A stretch of 64,000 nucleotides of DNA, taken from contig NC_081407.1 in assembly GCF_030272615.1 (NCBI RefSeq), forward strand, positions 379,152,179 to 379,216,178, written 5' to 3'. This document shows positions 36,891-48,995 of the stretch, piece by piece. Position 1 is the stretch's first letter. Each line of letters opens with the position of its first letter. The notes beneath the pieces are model-generated. The model worked only from the letters and a program-made list of their open reading frames with translations, was not told the origin of the DNA and searched no databases. The translations under genes and the position numbers were made by a program. Source of the stretch: Cryptomeria japonica. Lineage: Eukaryota > Streptophyta > Pinopsida > Cupressales > Cupressaceae.

Positions 36891-37549
36891 TATCCAAGAG
36901 AACCTCTATGGTGGAAAGTCAAGTGAAAGATAAACATCACATCGAAGAGGCCATTAAGTCGCCAGAGTTTGGCTCTTGGCTCGTTTGTGTTGTCAAAAAT
37001 TTAACGCACAAGTCCAGTCAATTTAGCGTGTTTGCAAACTTGGTCGTGGTGGAAAAAAACAAAATTATTGTCTGGTCTGATTAACGCAATAAGTGCCGCA
37101 CCTCTAGCGTCGACTTTTCCCATGGCCAAAGTCCCTTGAAGCAAAATATAATCAAGTTGCGGGTAATGTTTTCCCTCTTGCGTTGCGTGTCAAAGGGTTC
37201 ACACTCACCATCATTAATTTTCAATGCACGCGCGAAGTTAGAGGAAAAATTAAAAAGTTGACAAAAGGATTTATCGATAAAAAAAACCTAAATATTTTTT
37301 TATTCATCTTTTTCATTTTTTAATATGTTTTCAATTTAAAAAAATTATGTCCTTTTTAGAATATTATTAATTTATAAATACATATTATTAAGAAGCATTA
37401 CATTGTCTTTTGTTAATGGGATTCAGAAAGCTATTCTTCCCTAGAATTCCAAGGTTGGTGTTGTCAAGCAATGTCACAAATCGGAGCGTTGAGCTGCACA
37501 ACACAAGGAAACCAAGGGCGTACACCTTGCAACAAATTCAACTAGGTAA
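36891..37549. other. Receptor upstream region, then AT-rich spacer
   Basis: 36891-37240 is the decayed upstream region of receptor pseudogene 2, shared in part with the other copies (for example GCATTGAAAATT on the minus strand). 37260-37549 is AT-rich with no recognised feature. Confidence 0.5.
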
Positions 37550-39765
37550 AAGTTAACTTTGAGGGGGCATCTAAAGGCAATCCAAGATTTACTGGTATAA
37601 GGTATATGGCAAGGGATTGAACAATGACACTGTGCTTAGCTAAAATTAAAATATTTGGGAGTAACAACTAACAATGATGCTGAATTTTGTGCTGCTTTAC
37701 TAGGTTTAAAATGTGGCCTTGAATTGAAAGTTGGGCCTCTTCATTAGGAAGGCAGCTCCCTCATCACAAGTAACGTGATTCATCAAAAAAGGTCTCTTAA
37801 TTGGAAATGACTGGTAGAGAAGAAGAGCATAACATAGATGAGTTCTACTGAGCTCATGATGATGGTTGCACATAAGATGATGAAGGAAGGATCTATGGAC
37901 AAAGGAATTACTGATCAGTCAATCCCAGTTTTGCATAGACTTGTCCTAGAGTGCCATTTTGATAGGGGAGCAAGCCCATCCGGCAAGCTCAAAATAATCA
38001 CAGAGCACATTTCTAAGGATTTTCAATCTTTACAACAGATATCTAACCGACAGGTTTTGGAGATATTCACACACACTAAGAGAGCTACTTTTGATCAGAT
38101 GATTGAATCAGAGAAGAAAGAGATTAATGATAAACTGAAGTTGACTGATAATGCTTTAAGGCAATGTACTAATATTTACAGAGTATGTTGTAACATAGGT
38201 TTACTTACTGCAGATATAGATAAAGGAATTAAGGATTCTCGGGAGAAAATTGTAGGTATATTCAATTCTTTTGATGGCCCAAATTCTTTGACTACATCTA
38301 TAGATGGACAAATTTTGATATTGGAAGCTCAAGTTTCAACTCTTGAAAGGGATAAAGACAAAATCATTAGGAGAGCTAAAGGGCTCAAAGAATTGGTGAG
38401 TTTCCTGTTGGACTCTTTGAGTGTACATAAGAAGGAATGCATTGATATGGTTGGTAGGCCCATGCTGATAGAGCTTAAAGAGAAAGAGTCCTATGCTCAT
38501 ATGCTTAATGGACTTGTATCTATTTCCGATACGTTCAAATCAGGTTGGGACACCTATCTAGAGAATTTGGAGAAAGTCTATCCAGAAATTTTCAAGTATA
38601 TTCAGCTCCGGTAAGATGTTTTGGGACACATTCATTGTACAGACTTTCATTCTTCGTCTCGATTTTTGGTATTTTTTTGGCATTGATGTCAAAGAGGGAG
38701 GTATAGGTGAAAAATATATTCTTGACATGAGGAGATATGGAGTATTTGTACAGATCATGATCATATATGGATATTCGGCTCAGGGGGAGCAGTCTCAGAG
38801 TGAAATCGGCAAATGGAAACCATTATCATTTTTCACATGAGTGTTGCCATCAATGCCAAAGGCGGAGATTGTTACCAATTAACACTCATTTGATTGGTTT
38901 CATATGTTGTCGTTGATGGCAACATGTTCTGGCTTCATTCCTTGGTTTGGTTGTTCATCGGCAGACACTTCACCGGCACCAGCACCGACACTAGCACATA
39001 TCTTCATCGGTAGAAAGGATTCTATGGTTACCGGCATTGCAAGCCGACATGACTTGCAACAGGATACTGGTATAGGAGGTCGACATCAATTAGGAGATAA
39101 GGCAATCATAAATTCATTTTGATATTTATTTATTTATGTAATAGGCCGACATGTATATTCATTTTGTAATTATCTATGTAAGTCGACATGAGTCATGAAG
39201 GACTGTAAGGGTATAGAGGTCAGTTGATTAGATCATTTTTGAGATAGGAGAATGTGATGATGTTTTGTAATGCGAAGATCATGTATATGAGGACATTCAT
39301 GTAAGACGTTATTCTGGTAAGGGTTTAGGGTTTCAAAACCGGAACCTGGCTTGAACCAGAACTCAATCAGGTATAGCAGATGCATTAAATGAGTTCATTT
39401 TTATGTTTTCTTATTGAAAGTGACTGTAGTCAGTGAGACTTCTTTGTGATGAGCAATGTGCTCTAGGCTGTAAGCCTTCCTGCATGTGCAGGCCCCCATA
39501 TTGTGTAATATCTTTTCATATGGCCAGTGGATTGATATTGTGGGTCACAAATACCACTGTGGTTTTTCCTCTTTGAGGTTTTCCACGTATAATTCTCTAT
39601 GTTATGGTATTCATTTGTGTGATTGGCTTATTGATTGCTTTACTTCTTTCAGTTTTATATGTATCGATTTACCGGTTGGTGAATGCATGTTATAATAAGG
39701 TTAAAATTGAACATTCCGGCAAAACACTGATTCACCCCCCCTCTCAGTGTTCTTGGATTCCAACA
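37550..39765 (+). mobile_element. 3' part of an LTR retrotransposon with coiled-coil frame
   Basis: This remnant has, in order, an RNase H-like stretch (about 37555-37830, with GASKGNPR and AEFCAALLGLKCGLE), a 258-codon frame (37838-38614), and a purine-rich 3' internal end. The 3' end has GGCATTGATGTCAAAGAGGG near 38678 and GCCATCAATGCCAAAGGCGG near 38847. A single LTR follows at 38870-39765 (896 bp; TGTTACC..TTCCAACA). The tract before the LTR is typical of plant Copia-type elements of the SIRE/Maximus kind, which carry an extra, sometimes envelope-like, frame there. The 258-residue product is helical with repeated coiled-coil stretches (QILILEAQVSTLERDKDKI) and looks whole. The 5' LTR, gag and most of pol are missing. 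The RNase H piece could be a separate LINE remnant. Confidence 0.65.
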
Positions 39766-42580
39766 TCTTAAATATACCTATCTAAAATATTATGATATTT
39801 CTATCAGGATTCAATTGTGTAGTTTTCGAGTCAAACTCATTGACTCATGAATCATGGGTCAATGAGTTTGACTCGAAAACTACACAGTTGAATCCTGATA
39901 GCAATATCATAATTTGACTTGCTGTGGAAAATATCTCCTACTTATCTAAAAGATGTCAAGATATCATTCTTCAGAACACTTTGAGAGTAATATCTTTCTT
40001 TGCACATCACCTCACTTCTTACTTGTATTTAGTTTGTTGAATGATACACTTCTTTTATTTTATTTTTTTTATTCATTATCTTGATTTAAGATGATGGAGT
40101 GTAATTCAAAATATTGATTATTAAAAAACATTACATTGCATTATCTAGAAAATATGATACCTATATTATATATTGCATATATTTAATGTCTTGGGTCAAT
40201 TCATAATTATAAATATGAATATTATATCACATTTTATTTAAACACAGTTTGAATTCCATTGAATACTTTCTTAGTTTGTAATTTCTTGCCAATTTTTTTG
40301 TATAAATCATTCATTTGACTTTGATTCCTAAGCTTATATTGAAGACAAGGCAAATGTTTGTATTTTTAATTTGATGAACGTACATGCTTGTAAAGGAGAA
40401 ATGCAATTGCACCAACTGCATAAGCAACATAGTTAAAAAAGCCATATTTCTATTATATAGTGTAACATTTTTGTGAAAAGAAAAAAGTTATGAATCTCTA
40501 AACATATATTTGTGACACCAATATCTAGTGCACACAACTTTTTTCATGATTTTTTGTACCATATTTTTTAGTGAATCTTTTTAAGTTAGATTAATCATAG
40601 TTTAGACATGGATTTTTACCATACAACATAGCCTTTTTTATATGTATTTAAACTAATTTATTCATTTTTGTTGAAATGAGAACATCAATACCTATGGCAC
40701 ATATATTTTTCAAAAATAATAAATCTATTTTACTGTTTTTTCATATGTATGTAGCAAAAGAAATGATGAACACCAAAAAAACCTATGCTCACTAAAAAGT
40801 ATAATATATTATAATAATTAAATTACATGTATCTAAAATTATACTTCCTAGGAATATTGTTGTGAGGGCTACAATCTAGCAAATTATCTTACCATATTCA
40901 TTCCATTTGTTAGTCCAACATGAGAATGGAAACAAACAAATCTAAGAAAAATCAAAGGCTTGAGATGGAAAGGTCATTTCTAGGATCTTTAAATGAAGGT
41001 ACCTTCATTCAAAGGTATCAAAGGACCATTAAATGAGTGTGTTGCGATTTAAAGGTATCCAAGGACCTTTGAAGGAAGGTGGATACTTCGTATTAGAAAA
41101 TTATTTTTTTTAGGAAAGTTAATTTTTATAAATGGAATACCTTTGAATGAAGATAATTTATATAAATGGAAAAATCTTATATTCAAAGTTTTGATTGATT
41201 AAAGTGGAATAGGCATGAACCTTTTACATAATCTCTTAAAAATAATTACTTAGAGTGCATGAAGATTGCACACTCGACCAGAAAACTAAAGCCAAAACAA
41301 AAATACACAAAAAAATTGTAGACAACCAAAAAAAAACTACTACTGAGAGAGGCAAAAGCCAAACTAGACAATCAACCACCCACCATAGACACAAAGGAAA
41401 ATAGAAATTATTTTTATTTGAAGGTAAAGCTAATTTTTATCAATGTGAATTATTTAATTTCAAGGAAATGTGCACAAACGGAAAATACCTTCATGTAAAG
41501 GTATTTTTATATTTTTAACCTTTGAGTGAAGGTTCATATTCATTTGAAGTTTTTGTTTACTCACATTTGAACAAAAGTGTTTCCTACTCTTCATCCTCAT
41601 TCGAATTGAAAAATCTAATTTCCCAAGTTTGGAACTCACTAGATTGTGGGAATACTTTTTAACTAAATTTATAATCTAGGTATTGCAATAAATTATATAT
41701 TCGAAATTACTAAATATACTTATGTCATTCAAATATTTATTTCATTTTCACATTTTATCTAAAATATTTTAAATTATTACTCTAAGTACAACTAGCCCTA
41801 ACTTTAAAGAAAAATGTTACCCCTTTAGTGTCCTTTTTAAACCTCATTAACTTGCACCTATGCTTCATTAACACTTATTCTTATCGGTTCATCATTGCAC
41901 CCTTATTCACACTTACTTCCATATATTCACTACCTACCTCAATATTAACACTTATCCCTTTAGTTCATTTCCATCCTTGTCATGGCCAAAATGAATCCAT
42001 AATTCAAATTTTCAAACTTGCTACCCCTTCTTGTTTATCATTATAAGTTGATTTTGTATGCATTTCTACGACATTGCTATATTTTGATATCTAATGTCAT
42101 TCATTGTATAATTAACTGTCATCAAGAAATTGCAAAAAAAAAAAAAAGTAACATTAAGTATACAACTATTAGATCACACATTGATTTCTACTTGAATATT
42201 AACACTTATCTCTTTGTTCATTTCCATCTCAAAGTCAAAATGAACCCATAAATCATATTTTCAAAGTTAATTTGATTTGGTACACATTTTTGTGACATGT
42301 TTCTACAATTTGATATTTAAATCATTCATTCAATGTACAATTAACAAAATTATTAAGAAATTGTGAAAATAATAGAGTGACATTGAGGAGAAAATTATTC
42401 AAGCACATTTTGATCTCTAAGGGGATAGAATTAGACAACGTTATATATATATATATATATTTCTCATGTTGTTGAACATGATACTTTTGATATTTCTCAT
42501 TATTGTTAAATTGACTCACCAAGGGTTCAACGTTGGTGAAGATAGTTATCTATCCAATTGCCAATCTCCTGAACAATGTT
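39766..42580 (+). repeat. Segment B (direct repeat of segment A)
   Basis: It aligns with 2700-4971 and 9431-10165. It lacks the LINE found in A; the corresponding junction near 42125-42150 holds only a run of about 14 A. It carries a foldback insertion (39788-39942) that A lacks. It begins exactly where the LTR element ends (TCTTA at 39766; TCTTA at 2700 in A), so that element inserted at the TCTTA site. Frames of 69-77 codons inside are not conserved with A. Confidence 0.85.
39790..39912. repeat. Foldback: 61-bp inverted repeat with 1-base loop
   Basis: Bases 39790-39850 are the reverse complement of 39852-39912 apart from about three mismatches, leaving a one-base loop. The arms contain GTTTTCGAGTCAAACTCATT and its complement. 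The surrounding insertion (39788-39942) is bracketed by TATCTAAAA at 39779-39787 and 39943-39951, and segment A has no such insert. It is either a miniature foldback transposon (9-bp duplications suit Mutator-like elements) or a recent inverted duplication. A transcript through it would form a long hairpin. Confidence 0.9.
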
Positions 42581-42710
42581 CCTAGAGACCACCTTAACAC
42601 ATTCAACTATCAAGAGGTTAAGGTGACTAGGATCATGGAAGAACATCTTATGGGATCGTAATCTCACATAGTACTTTACTTTTGTGCATTATATCAACTT
42701 TGTGTCATTC

Positions 42711-44114
42711 TACAAGGATAGAAATCTCACAGAGGAGGCCATTAAGCGGTTCCCGAAGAAACACTCTGATCTGAGAAAGACAAATTGGTGAAATCTAGCA
42801 AGACCTATTATTCGCTGAAGCTGATTAAAAAGGTATGGAGATGGTTTTTGTTTGCTGTGATGAAATATGTTACTCTTGATGGTAGATACTCTTGAGTTTC
42901 TGGCTATCATTCTGTACTCTTGAATCACTTCCGCCACAAGGATATGGTGTCAATTCCTTTCTACCTGTATTGTTCCTTGAACACTAGTATAAAGGATTTT
43001 AGGGCTAACCCAGATAGCAATCCGCCCATGCATGAAGGGTTAATGTTGCTTTTATATAATCATGCTAAGGCCACCTCTGTTCAACATTCCATCAATGAGT
43101 TTTTGGCCTAAGAAGAGGAGTCTGAGAACTCATATGACAGTGATGATGAGGGGTTTGATACGGAGTTCGAAGGTGATTTTGACATGGATACCTCTGCTAA
43201 GGGAACCAGAAAGGGGAAGGATAAAGATATGGCTTATGGGTTTGGCAAAAAGACTTCTGGCAAAGGGGTTAAAGGAAATAGGAAAAAGGTGCAGGAGGAG
43301 GACAACTGGTTTGAAGAAGATGAGGATGATGATGATGGTATGGAGACTAAAAGTGAAAATGCCACCCCACCGCCTAAGAAGAAAACTAAGCACAATCCTG
43401 CTATCACTTAAATTAGCGCAGAGAAGGAGGTTGGTACCTCAAAGCCCCCTTTCCCTCCTATGGATCCTAATTGATGGACTTGTGGTGTTGAGAAAGAGGG
43501 AAAGAATGTGATGGAAGGTGAGACTCTACCTCCTAACGACAGCGTCACAATTATTGATGTGGAAACCCTGGAGAATAATGTTGATTTTTTTACAATTCAA
43601 TAAAGATAGCAGTGATCCTCCCATGGCTATGCTTCACACTGCAAAGAATGGGGTGATGGAGCTTTATAAGGTTATAAAATGGGTCTACTTGGAGACTGAA
43701 AGTTTGAAGTCTAAACAAGAGGACTCTTCTAAGAAAGTGGACATTTTGGAAGCTATCGGGATGGGTAATCTCAACTCTTTGCCTGATTATTTGAAGGAAT
43801 TAACTAAAGCCATCGACGATGTAGAGGCTATTACTCAGGCTTCTAGCTCCCAATTCAAGGTTGGGGAGGCTAAGTTTAATAAGCTGGAAAAGAGGGTTTA
43901 GAGTCATGAGGAAACCTTGAAGAAGATTGGAGAACAAAGTCACAAAATTCTGAAAGCTTCAGTTGATAATTTCAGAGTGTTGATCAGTAAATTGGAACAA
44001 TTCCAGCTAGAAAAAAATACAATTGATATTCCTAAGGACAAGGACTTGACCCTTGAACGTGTGGCTACTGGACCTGGTAAAAGAACCCAGGTGGATACAA
44101 GGAAGATGGCTTAG
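42711..44114 (+). pseudogene. LINE iii extra frame: globular core, acidic linker, coiled coil
   Basis: The translated pieces are YKDRNLTEEAIKRFPKKHSD (42711-42770), MKYVTLDGRYS, then SGYHSVLLNHFRHKD, IPFYLYCSL and NPPMHEGLMLLLYNHAK (42862-43075). Next come a mixed acidic and basic linker (SDDEGFDTEFEGDFD; KGKDKD..GKKTSGKG; EEDEDDDDGME, 43130-43350), PPKKKTKHNP, and a coiled-coil part (43660-44090: YLETESLKSKQEDSSKKVD, LEKR, ISKLEQFQLEKNTID). Stops near 42778, 42895, 43109, 43411 and 43901 and several frame changes show it is dead. The basic patches suggest nucleic-acid binding or nuclear localisation, but no known domain is recognised. Confidence 0.7.
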
Positions 44115-44416
44115 CAAGCTAAGGAACTGGATGATTCAAGAGTGTTGTTGCCTTTATGGCTCAGCTGGAGAAAGAGGCTATGGAGCTTCTTATGATTTTT
44201 TCTTAGTTCCATTGACCTGTTCTTTTGGTTGTCTCTTTGGCGTCGCTGTGCTGTCATTTGGTTACTCTTGGTTATCTCGTTGGATTTTTGTTTTTGCCAG
44301 CCGTTTTCGTTTGTTGTTATGTGCTTTCTAGCTGGACTTATCATGTTGTGTCTATCTTCTAATTTTCTATAAAGGGTTTCGAGGCCCCTTCAAAATCTAT
44401 TTTTCACGTAATCAGA
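42711..44416 (+). mobile_element. LINE iii, short 5'-truncated copy with 15-bp target duplication
   Basis: The element is bracketed by exact AACTTTGTGTCATTC copies at 42696-42710 and 44417-44431. It contains only the third frame and the 3' tail of the LINE family: no RT or RNase H. The tail has AAAGGGTTTCGAGGCCCCTT (44371-44390) and ends ACGTAATCAGA, without poly(A), matching LINE ii. Its first bases already encode YKDRNLTEEAI of the globular domain, so 5' truncation fell inside that frame. Confidence 0.93.
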
Positions 44417-44431
44417 AACTTTGTGTCATTC

Positions 44432-44892
44432 AAGGGTGACCCCACATCATCTCAAATTGAAACAAATAAAAGCTTTAAGATACACAAACACTAATTATTG
44501 ATTGAAGTGAATATATTTTTCTCCTAGATGAAAATGAACATATTAAATGTGATACTAATAATAAATCCACATCCTTTATTTTAAAACTAAAATAACAAAA
44601 TGTTTACAATTATTATAACTAAAATATTTTCTAAAAAATTAATTTAATTATTAATTGTATTCATTATATTAAACTTAAAATAATAGAAGAAAAGCAACAC
44701 CTTGATCAACTAGAGTGATTGTAATACAATATTACAAGGCTGTAAAGAATAATTTGATCTAATATAATTCTCAAATAGGAGCATCAGCTACGAATTTGAT
44801 CAAACACAACACATACAACATTACTGACATCTTGAGGGCAAAGATAAAAGTTAAACAAGTGCACATATCCTTTTGATTTCATCTCCATAAAA
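44432..44892. other. AT-rich spacer, 3' flank of the P450 pseudogene
   Basis: About 460 bases between LINE iii and the stop codon of the P450 remnant. No feature is recognised. Confidence 0.5.
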
Positions 44893-47800
44893 TTAGTTAC
44901 CTCGCTTTGTAAGAGTAACTAGCAGTCCTCCCTCCATGCCCATGTTGAAGTCAAGTATGTATGTTGCAATAAATACCTCGTCCACCTTCATGCTAAAGTG
45001 ATGGACAATAGATGCCACAATTGATTTCATCTGAATAAATGCCATCTCTTTTCCTAGACATATCCTGGGCCCTGCATTGAAGGCTACAAACTTGTAAGCA
45101 TTTTCTCCTACAAACTCTTCATTTTTTAACCATCTCTCGGGCTAAAAATCATTGTAGTCCCCACCCCAAATGTTTTTCATCCCACCTTTTGTGTATGCAC
45201 TATAATCAACAGTCTATCATTTTCCCACTTGAAGCTACCATCCAATAAAATATCATCTTGGAGGGCAGTTTCTGAATTGAGGGGCATGGGAGGATACAAG
45301 CAGAGAGACTCACACACACCTGCATATAGGTATTGCATCTCTCTCAATTCTCCGTAACTGAAAACAACACCCATGTTAGTTTCATCCATGCCACTATTCT
45401 CTTCTATTTTCGCTAAGATCTCCGTAATTTCATGGTGAATACATTGTTGTTAGCGGTAATTTTGCTTCATGCATTTCATGTATCATAGAATTAATAGTGT
45501 GCTTCGTCTTGGCACCTTGCATAACTAAAGCTTCTTCTTCGTAATTTACAGGCAGTCAGCTCATGCAAATTACTACAATAAGCTAACTAATACAATAGTG
45601 TGTTAGCCTACTTTTCATCGGCTTCTTTCACCGTAATTTCTTCCTTGAAAGCGGTGGACATTATTTGTATATATAATGCTTTGGCATATTGTAATGACAA
45701 GATGAATTAATAGAGTTTCTTTTCCTTTGTTCTTTATTCTGATTTCTCCTATAAGTTTTGTTTTCTCTTTCCTAGCTAGATCTGTATTTTTGCTTTGCAG
45801 AAAATTTATCATGGTATCAGAGTGAGTTTGCTAGGAAGAAGAAGCATTAACGATTATTTGTAGGCAGATTTTTGAAGAATGGAATTTGACGTAAACCTCT
45901 GTTCATGGGCCTTGCCTTCATCTTCTCCTTTGTGACACATCATTTCTGTGGACCTGTCTTGTTTCTCCTTTATCATATTATGAGGGAGATTTTATGTTGT
46001 TAGTGCTAATGCTTCTTGGTTTTGTTTCAAATTTGATCAGTTCACTGTTGGCACCTGTATTTTCAACTAGCAGCTTCTTCTTGCATGGTTGAGTAGTGTC
46101 GTTGGGTCACTCGTGCAGATTCATGTGCTACTTGCATCTTCGAATGTCAGATGTTTTTCTTTTGTTTGCCATCTGATTATTGTTCGAGTAGTGTCGTCGG
46201 GGGCACTCATGCAGCTTCTTGATCTTGATCATCATCTTGGCTTTTGAGGAGGTTCTTCATTCAGCACTATGGCTGTCATCATTCGACAGTTGTCCACACT
46301 TTTCTTATATCTCAAAGGATGTTCTTTTACACTTCATATAGTTGCATCTCTATAATTTTGAGGGAGGGCTTTGTTCCCACTGGGTTTTCCCTCTTCCTCT
46401 CGTCTTTCTTCTTTTCTTACCTCTTTTCTGTCTCCTTAGTTAGACTTAAGGGGGGGTGTTAGCGGTAATTTTGCTTCATGCATTTCATGCATCACAAAAC
46501 TGATAGTGTGCTTCTTCTTGGCACCTTGCATAACTGAAGCTTCTTCTCCATAATTTACGGGCAGTCAGCTCATGCAAATTACTACAATAAGCTAACTAAT
46601 ACAATAGTGTGTTAGCCTACTTTTCATCGACTTCTTTCACCGTAATTTCTTCCTTGAAGGCGGTGGACATTATTTGTATATATAATGCTTTGGCATATTG
46701 TAATGACAAGATGAATTAATAGAGTTTCTTTTCCTTTGTTCTTTATTCTGATTTCTCCTGTAAGTTTTGTTTTCTCTTTCCTAGCTAGATCTATATTTTT
46801 GCTTTGTAGAAAATTTATCATGATGTCAGAGCGAGTTTGCTAGAAAGAAGAAGCATTAACGATTATTTGTAGGCAGATTTCTGAAGATTAGCATCATTAT
46901 GGAAGCTGATGTAGATCTCTATTTCTAAATGCATGCATATTCTCCCCCTCATTTTTGCATGCTCCTTGATTTTTTTTTATATTGATTCTTTAAAATTGTA
47001 CGTGCTTTGCAAGCACTGCATGATGAAGATCTGGAAAATTTGGGGCTTTGTAAAAATTAAACTTTTAGAAAGTTTATATGAGGTTTTGCTTAATGCATTT
47101 AGTATAGGTTTCTTTCAATAAGTTTCTCATATAAAATAGAAGATTAATGTTGATGTGCACTCTTCCTCCAATTGACAGCCAAAAGTATTCTTTTGTTCTA
47201 AATTCTTGTCTACATGAGATTCCAATGTTGCAACTTTGTTTGCTACTAAAGATTCTTTCTAGCAGGGTTCCTGACTACATGAGATTCCAGAGTCGCATCT
47301 CCGAGTGCTTCCAAAGTTTCTTTCTAGTAGGACATTATTGAGCAATGGATATACCATGGCATCATCCCAATCGGAGGTCATCTTTCCCGTTCTTCAGCTT
47401 GAAGCACATTTCTGTAGATTCATATTTTCCTATCTTCAGATGGTCAGTTTCTGTATTCAGAGACCATGTACATGTCTGTTCATCCATTTGAGCAATACAA
47501 AATATGTACAACTGCATTTTCAAAGTATCCCAGAGGTACTCATGCAGTGGTTTCTATGATTTTGATACAATCTTGTTGCAGTGTGGATTCATTTGCAGTT
47601 CTTCTTCATCGATTGCAGCTTTCTTCTATAGTTCAAATAATGGTCAGGAGTTTCTCTCAATTGGGTTTTCTCCTTTCTTATTTGTAATTGGGTTCCTGAT
47701 CAGGCTTTGTTGCCAAGACCCATATCTTTCCTCTTTTCATATATCTCCTTAGTTAGAGTTAAGGGGAGGTGTTAGCGTGAGTTTTGCATCTAGTTTGCAT

Positions 47801-48995
47801 GATCCCCTCTCACTCTCCATGAATGATGGACCGCTTGCATGATCCTCTCCATTATCTCCAGGAATAGTGGATCTGTTTTCATGCAAACTGCAGATCAATA
47901 AGTTTACTAAGCATATTTCACTGCTAATTTCATATTTATGTGCGGTGGCTTGTTTCTATAAATCATGCTTTTGCATAATGTAAAAACACAATGAATTAAT
48001 AGAGTTTCATTTTTTCTCCTTCAAGTTTTGTTTTCTTCCCTAACTAGATCTGTAGTTTTGCTTTGCAGAAATTTTATCAATTGTTCCACTCCTGGATGAG
48101 AGGACAACATCTAGAAGAACCATGTCAGATAAGCAAATGATGTATCTCTAGTTGCCAATATAAAATTAAGAATCATATCTCTTAGAAATAGATCAGGTTT
48201 GTCTTCACTCTCACCCAAATTGCCAAAAGTTGCCATGAATCTAGAAAGAAGGTCATCTCTGACAGGGCCACTTTTCTTACTTTGAATAATACTTAGTGCA
48301 AGTTCGTCCACCACAACAATCGCTTTCCGTAGGTGCCTTTCAGAGCCAATATTGGACATCCTTTTAATTTTCCACGAAAAAGGTACACTGTAAACAAAAT
48401 CTCCCCACACTTAATTGTGTGGCCTCGTCAAAAGCTCTGGCAAAGGCCGGTTGAAAGAGAGAGGGATGCAGATACGCAAGATCCACACCGAATGCCACCC
48501 TACGAATGTATTAAATTCATCTCGAGCACAAAACTTTGAGAGATTTGGTATTAAATTCATATCTTGCAGCCTTCCTATGTATCTTCCACACCTCTCCATC
48601 CACATTAAAAATTATGCTTCTTAAGAAATCACGCAGAAGCAACTTCAAGTGGGGACCTTTCTCATATTTTTCCAACCTCATTTTAAGCATGTGCTCCACA
48701 ATTGGAGGGTTGGCAGTAACATAGCCTCTTACTCCTAGGTGGTGTAATTTGGATGTAGCGGAGGGAGAAGTAGAGAGAGAGAGTTTGAAATCCGGTCGTG
48801 AAACCTGTGTTGGCTTTTTATCAACGAAGGGAGAAAGCCCAGTATAGAGTAATAAGTCACCCCAACACTATCAGATATTTTGCGGAACAAGTGCGCTACC
48901 AAGATGAAGGTGAGAGATATCAGTGCAACACACGAGAGAAATATGTAGCAATGAGGGCCATATTGAGCCATGGTCTCAACTTGTTTGCATGCCAA
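44893..48995 (-). pseudogene. CYP94-like cytochrome P450 pseudogene, interrupted by an LTR element
   Basis: Read from 48995 to 44893, with the retroelement at 48079-45448 set aside. An N-terminal membrane anchor (YIFLSCVALISLTFILVAHLF) is followed by GVRGYVTANPPIVEHMLK, FNVDGEVWKIHRKAA, AFGVDLAYLHPSL, the I-helix ILATRDTSFAYLTWFF, FSYGELREMQYLYAGVCESL (K helix, with E-x2-x-L in place of ExxR), a PERWL block, and the heme loop FNAGPRICLGKEMAFIQMKS with its cysteine. The order and wording fit clan 86, closest to CYP94 fatty-acid or jasmonate omega-hydroxylases. Frame changes lie near 48737 and 48535, stops replace codons before MLSSHP and PERWL, and A/G-G-x-D-T has become ATRDT. It is a dead gene; the family is usually intronless or intron-poor. 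Confidence 0.85.
45448..48079 (+). mobile_element. Miniature LTR retrotransposon with three LTRs, inserted in the P450 gene
   Basis: ATTGT direct repeats (45443-45447 and 48080-48084) flank the element. LTR 1 is 45448-45811 and LTR 2 is 46457-46820, both 364 bp with about 15 differences by eye. LTR 3 is 47770-48079, 310 bp and more diverged. All start TGTTAGCG and end TTTATCA. A primer-binding site, TGGTATCAGAGTGAG (45812), suits initiator-Met tRNA; a changed version follows LTR 2. Purine tracts (TTAAGGGGGGG at 46446; TTAAGGGGAGG at 47759) precede LTRs 2 and 3. The two interiors (645 and 949 bp) share their first 100 bases and their last part and encode no recognisable protein, so this is a TRIM-type element. 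Confidence 0.9.
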
